Source: an uncultured Blautia sp.
GTDB taxonomy: Bacteria; Bacillota; Clostridia; Lachnospirales; Lachnospiraceae
Direction: 5' to 3'
Length of the DNA stretch: 44,176 nucleotides
Assembly (NCBI GenBank): GCA_934394545.1
Contig: CAKRRG010000017.1
Location: 1-44,176, forward strand
The notes beneath the pieces are model-generated. The model did not search any database. It was not told the origin of the DNA and worked only from the letters and a program-made list of their open reading frames with translations. Each line of letters begins with the position of its first letter. Within the stretch, counting starts at the first letter, position 1. The position numbers and the translations under genes were made by a program. Positions 42,429 through 44,176 of the stretch are shown here, piece after piece.

Positions 42429-43808
42429 TTATTTTCCAAGCAACTGCTCTCCGATTCGTACAACATCTCCGGCGCCCATTGTAATTAGCAGATCTCCTGC
42501 TTCGCAATTATTCAGCAGAAAGTTCTCAATCTCATCAAAGGTTGGGAAATATTCGCACGGAGTACCAAGTTCTTGAATCCTTATCTGAAGATCCTGGGAA
42601 GAAATTCCCAGTGTATCTGTTTCTCTTGCTGCATAAATATCAGCCAGAACGACATGATCTGCCAGTTTAAGAGCCTGTGCAAACTCGGGAAGAAGCGCTT
42701 TGGTACGCGTATACGTATGTGGCTGGAAAACACACCACAGTTTCTTATGTGGATAATTGTGTGCAGCATTTAAGGTGGCCCGGATTTCTGTTGGATGGTG
42801 TGCATAATCATCCACAATGGTAACACCTGCAACTTCACCCTTGTACTGGAAACGGCGATCGGTGCCGGTAAAGCTTCCCAGTCCTTTGACTGTTACTTCG
42901 TCAGGAATCTGAAGAAGGTGAGCAAGAGCAATAGCTGCCAGTGCATTGGAAACATTATGGCTTCCCGGAACCTTCAGATAGAAGCTGCCGGCTTTTTTCC
43001 CATCCTTCAGAACTGTAAAGGAGGCGTGTCCGTATTTGTCATAAGTGATATCTGTAGCCTGATACCGGGCATCATGCTCAAGACCATATGTAATTACTTC
43101 GCATGGAAGATCCCTGATAATATCCTCATAGTGAGGCGTGTCTGCATTAATGATAAGAGCTCCGTCAGCAGGAAGCAATTGGGCAAATTTGCGGAAGGAA
43201 TGCCGGATATCATCAATATCTTTGAAAAAGTCCAGATGATCAGCATCAATGTTCAGAATAATACTGATCTTCGGGAAAAAGCTTAAGAAGCTGTTGGTAT
43301 ATTCACAGGCTTCTGTGATGAAGGTCTCAGACTGTCCTACACGGATATTACCGCCAATAGATGGAAGAATACCGCCAACACTGATAGTAGGATCTGCGTC
43401 TGCTTCCAGAAGAATCTGAGAAATCATGGAAGTGGTAGTGGTCTTACCATGGGTTCCGGAAACTGCGATCGGTGTGTCATAGTTGCGCATGATCTGACCT
43501 AAGAGCTGTGCTCGGGTCAGCATAGGAATGCCCTTTTCTACTGCACAGGCATATTCCGGATTATCAGGATGGATAGCTGCCGTGTAAATTACAAGCTCTA
43601 CATCATCTGTAATATTGGAAGCGCGCTGTCCATAAAAAATGTGTGCACCTTTTCTGGTGAGGGAATCGGTAAGAGGGCTCTCTTTGGAATCGGAACCGGA
43701 AATTATAAAGTTTTCGCCCAAAAGTATTTCGGCTAATCCGCTCATGCTGATTCCGCCAATACCGATAAAATGAATATGAAGCGGTTTATGAAAGTCTATC
43801 TGATACAT
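42429..43808 (-). CDS. murC: UDP-N-acetylmuramate--L-alanine ligase
   Basis: A 459-residue Mur ligase that adds L-Ala to UDP-MurNAc in the cytoplasm, the first amino-acid step of peptidoglycan synthesis. It shows the N-terminal UDP-binding motif HFIGIGGISMSGLAEIL, the ATP loop SGTHGKTTTTSM, the central NIDADHLDFF and the C-terminal DDYAHHPTEIRATL. Length is normal. It has its own promoter (43889-43916) and AAGGAG, and stands alone. Two DnaA-box-like 9-mers fall within its coding sequence. Confidence 0.95.
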   Translation of the reverse strand: MYQIDFHKPLHIHFIGIGGISMSGLAEILLGENFIISGSDSKESPLTDSLTRKGAHIFYGQRASNITDDVELVIYTAAIHPDNPEYACAVEKGIPMLTRAQLLGQIMRNYDTPIAVSGTHGKTTTTSMISQILLEADADPTISVGGILPSIGGNIRVGQSETFITEACEYTNSFLSFFPKISIILNIDADHLDFFKDIDDIRHSFRKFAQLLPADGALIINADTPHYEDIIRDLPCEVITYGLEHDARYQATDITYDKYGHASFTVLKDGKKAGSFYLKVPGSHNVSNALAAIALAHLLQIPDEVTVKGLGSFTGTDRRFQYKGEVAGVTIVDDYAHHPTEIRATLNAAHNYPHKKLWCVFQPHTYTRTKALLPEFAQALKLADHVVLADIYAARETDTLGISSQDLQIRIQELGTPCEYFPTFDEIENFLLNNCEAGDLLITMGAGDVVRIGEQLLGK

Positions 43809-43888
43809 ATTGATCTCCTTATTAAAGTGGTCGTTTCTGCGGCAAAGTGATATTACCGTTTTTTGTTCAAACTAATTATGTTTTATTT

Positions 43889-43916
43889 ATTATACCCCGA
43901 ACCGGAAAAAAAGCAA
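43889..43916 (-). promoter_or_regulatory. Promoter of murC
   Basis: On the minus strand TTGCTT (43916-43911) and TATAAT (43894-43889) are 16 bases apart, about 80 bases before the murC ATG. Confidence 0.65.
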
Positions 43917-44135
43917 AGTATTTCTTTAACCGCTTGATCCTGTCTGTAGTATAAACAAAAAAAGTGCTTTAACACTGTACAAAATAAATAATAAAACGCA
44001 GATGCCTTTCGGCACTTGTCGAAAAAACATGTACAATAGCGATAAAAAAAACAAAATATAATCAAATGTTTTGTAAAATATGTTCACTAAATATAAAAAC
44101 GGGAGTTTGACAGTTGAATAATAGAGAAAGTACTT
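43917..44135. other. AT-rich intergenic stretch
   Basis: No open reading frame of convincing quality on either strand. TTGACA occurs at about 44107 but without a good -10 at the right distance. Nothing else is recognised up to the terminator at 44136. Confidence 0.5.
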
Positions 44136-44162
44136 GCAGGCCTTATAAAACCTGCTTTTTTT
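44136..44162 (+). terminator. Intrinsic terminator with no gene before it
   Basis: GCAGG (44136-44140), a 10-base loop, CCTGC (44151-44155) and seven T. No plus-strand gene lies upstream in the last 2 kb, so it may end a short untranslated RNA or be a leader terminator of the gene beyond the window. Confidence 0.6.
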
Positions 44163-44176
44163 GTGTCAATTTTTAT

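Overview
The window is chromosomal DNA of a low-GC Bacillota, most likely a member of the Lachnospiraceae (Clostridia). The evidence is the mix of gene families: a Tad pilus cluster with a Flp1-like pilin, a DUF5702 protein and a DUF6382-FHA protein; a class 2 galT; a DnaD/DnaC-type primosome pair; and a YhaO/YhaN-like SbcD/SbcC pair. Species cannot be named from the sequence alone. No rRNA, tRNA or CRISPR was found.

Layout. (1) 1-1321: a visibly GC-richer remnant of a mobilizable element, with a hairpin cluster that could be an oriT, a DUF3847 gene and the N-terminal part of a MobA/MobL relaxase that breaks off. (2) About 1322-12350: an AT-rich mobile element. It carries a divergent gene of unknown function, a 29-bp iteron array, and a tightly overlapping operon: a small HTH protein, an exonuclease-III-like protein that has lost most catalytic residues, three consecutive tyrosine-recombinase-like proteins (a recombinase trio reminiscent of RIT and Tn554-type elements), a coiled-coil accessory protein and two zinc-ribbon repeat proteins. 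The operon ends in a strong terminator. (3) 12350-20612: a Tad (type IVc) pilus assembly operon whose first gene in the window, the CpaF/TadA ATPase, has lost its N-terminal part at the right edge of the element. It continues with TadB, TadC, Flp pilin, DUF5702, two TadE-like proteins flanking a prepilin peptidase, an FHA protein and a rhomboid protease.

(4) 20579-34299: a soluble histidine kinase, a HIT protein, a sigma factor, murG, a small membrane protein, a beta-CASP hydrolase, a TSCPD protein, mtnN, a methyltransferase, a large anchored protein of unknown function, galT, and a secreted SGNH hydrolase with InlB-type repeats. (5) 34340-38491: asnS followed by an SbcD-like/SbcC-like pair in which both proteins have lost diagnostic catalytic residues. 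(6) 38561-43808, minus strand: a dnaD - dnaC - PRPP synthetase operon, preceded by a dense cluster of DnaA boxes, then murC.

The most interesting items are the trio element with its pseudo-ExoIII and zinc-ribbon repeat proteins interrupting a Tad pilus ATPase gene; the parallel degeneration of the SbcD/SbcC-like pair; the DnaA-box cluster upstream of helicase-loader genes and away from dnaA; and a TadE-like protein with a duplicated Cys/His module. All family assignments come from reading motifs; no database search was run.
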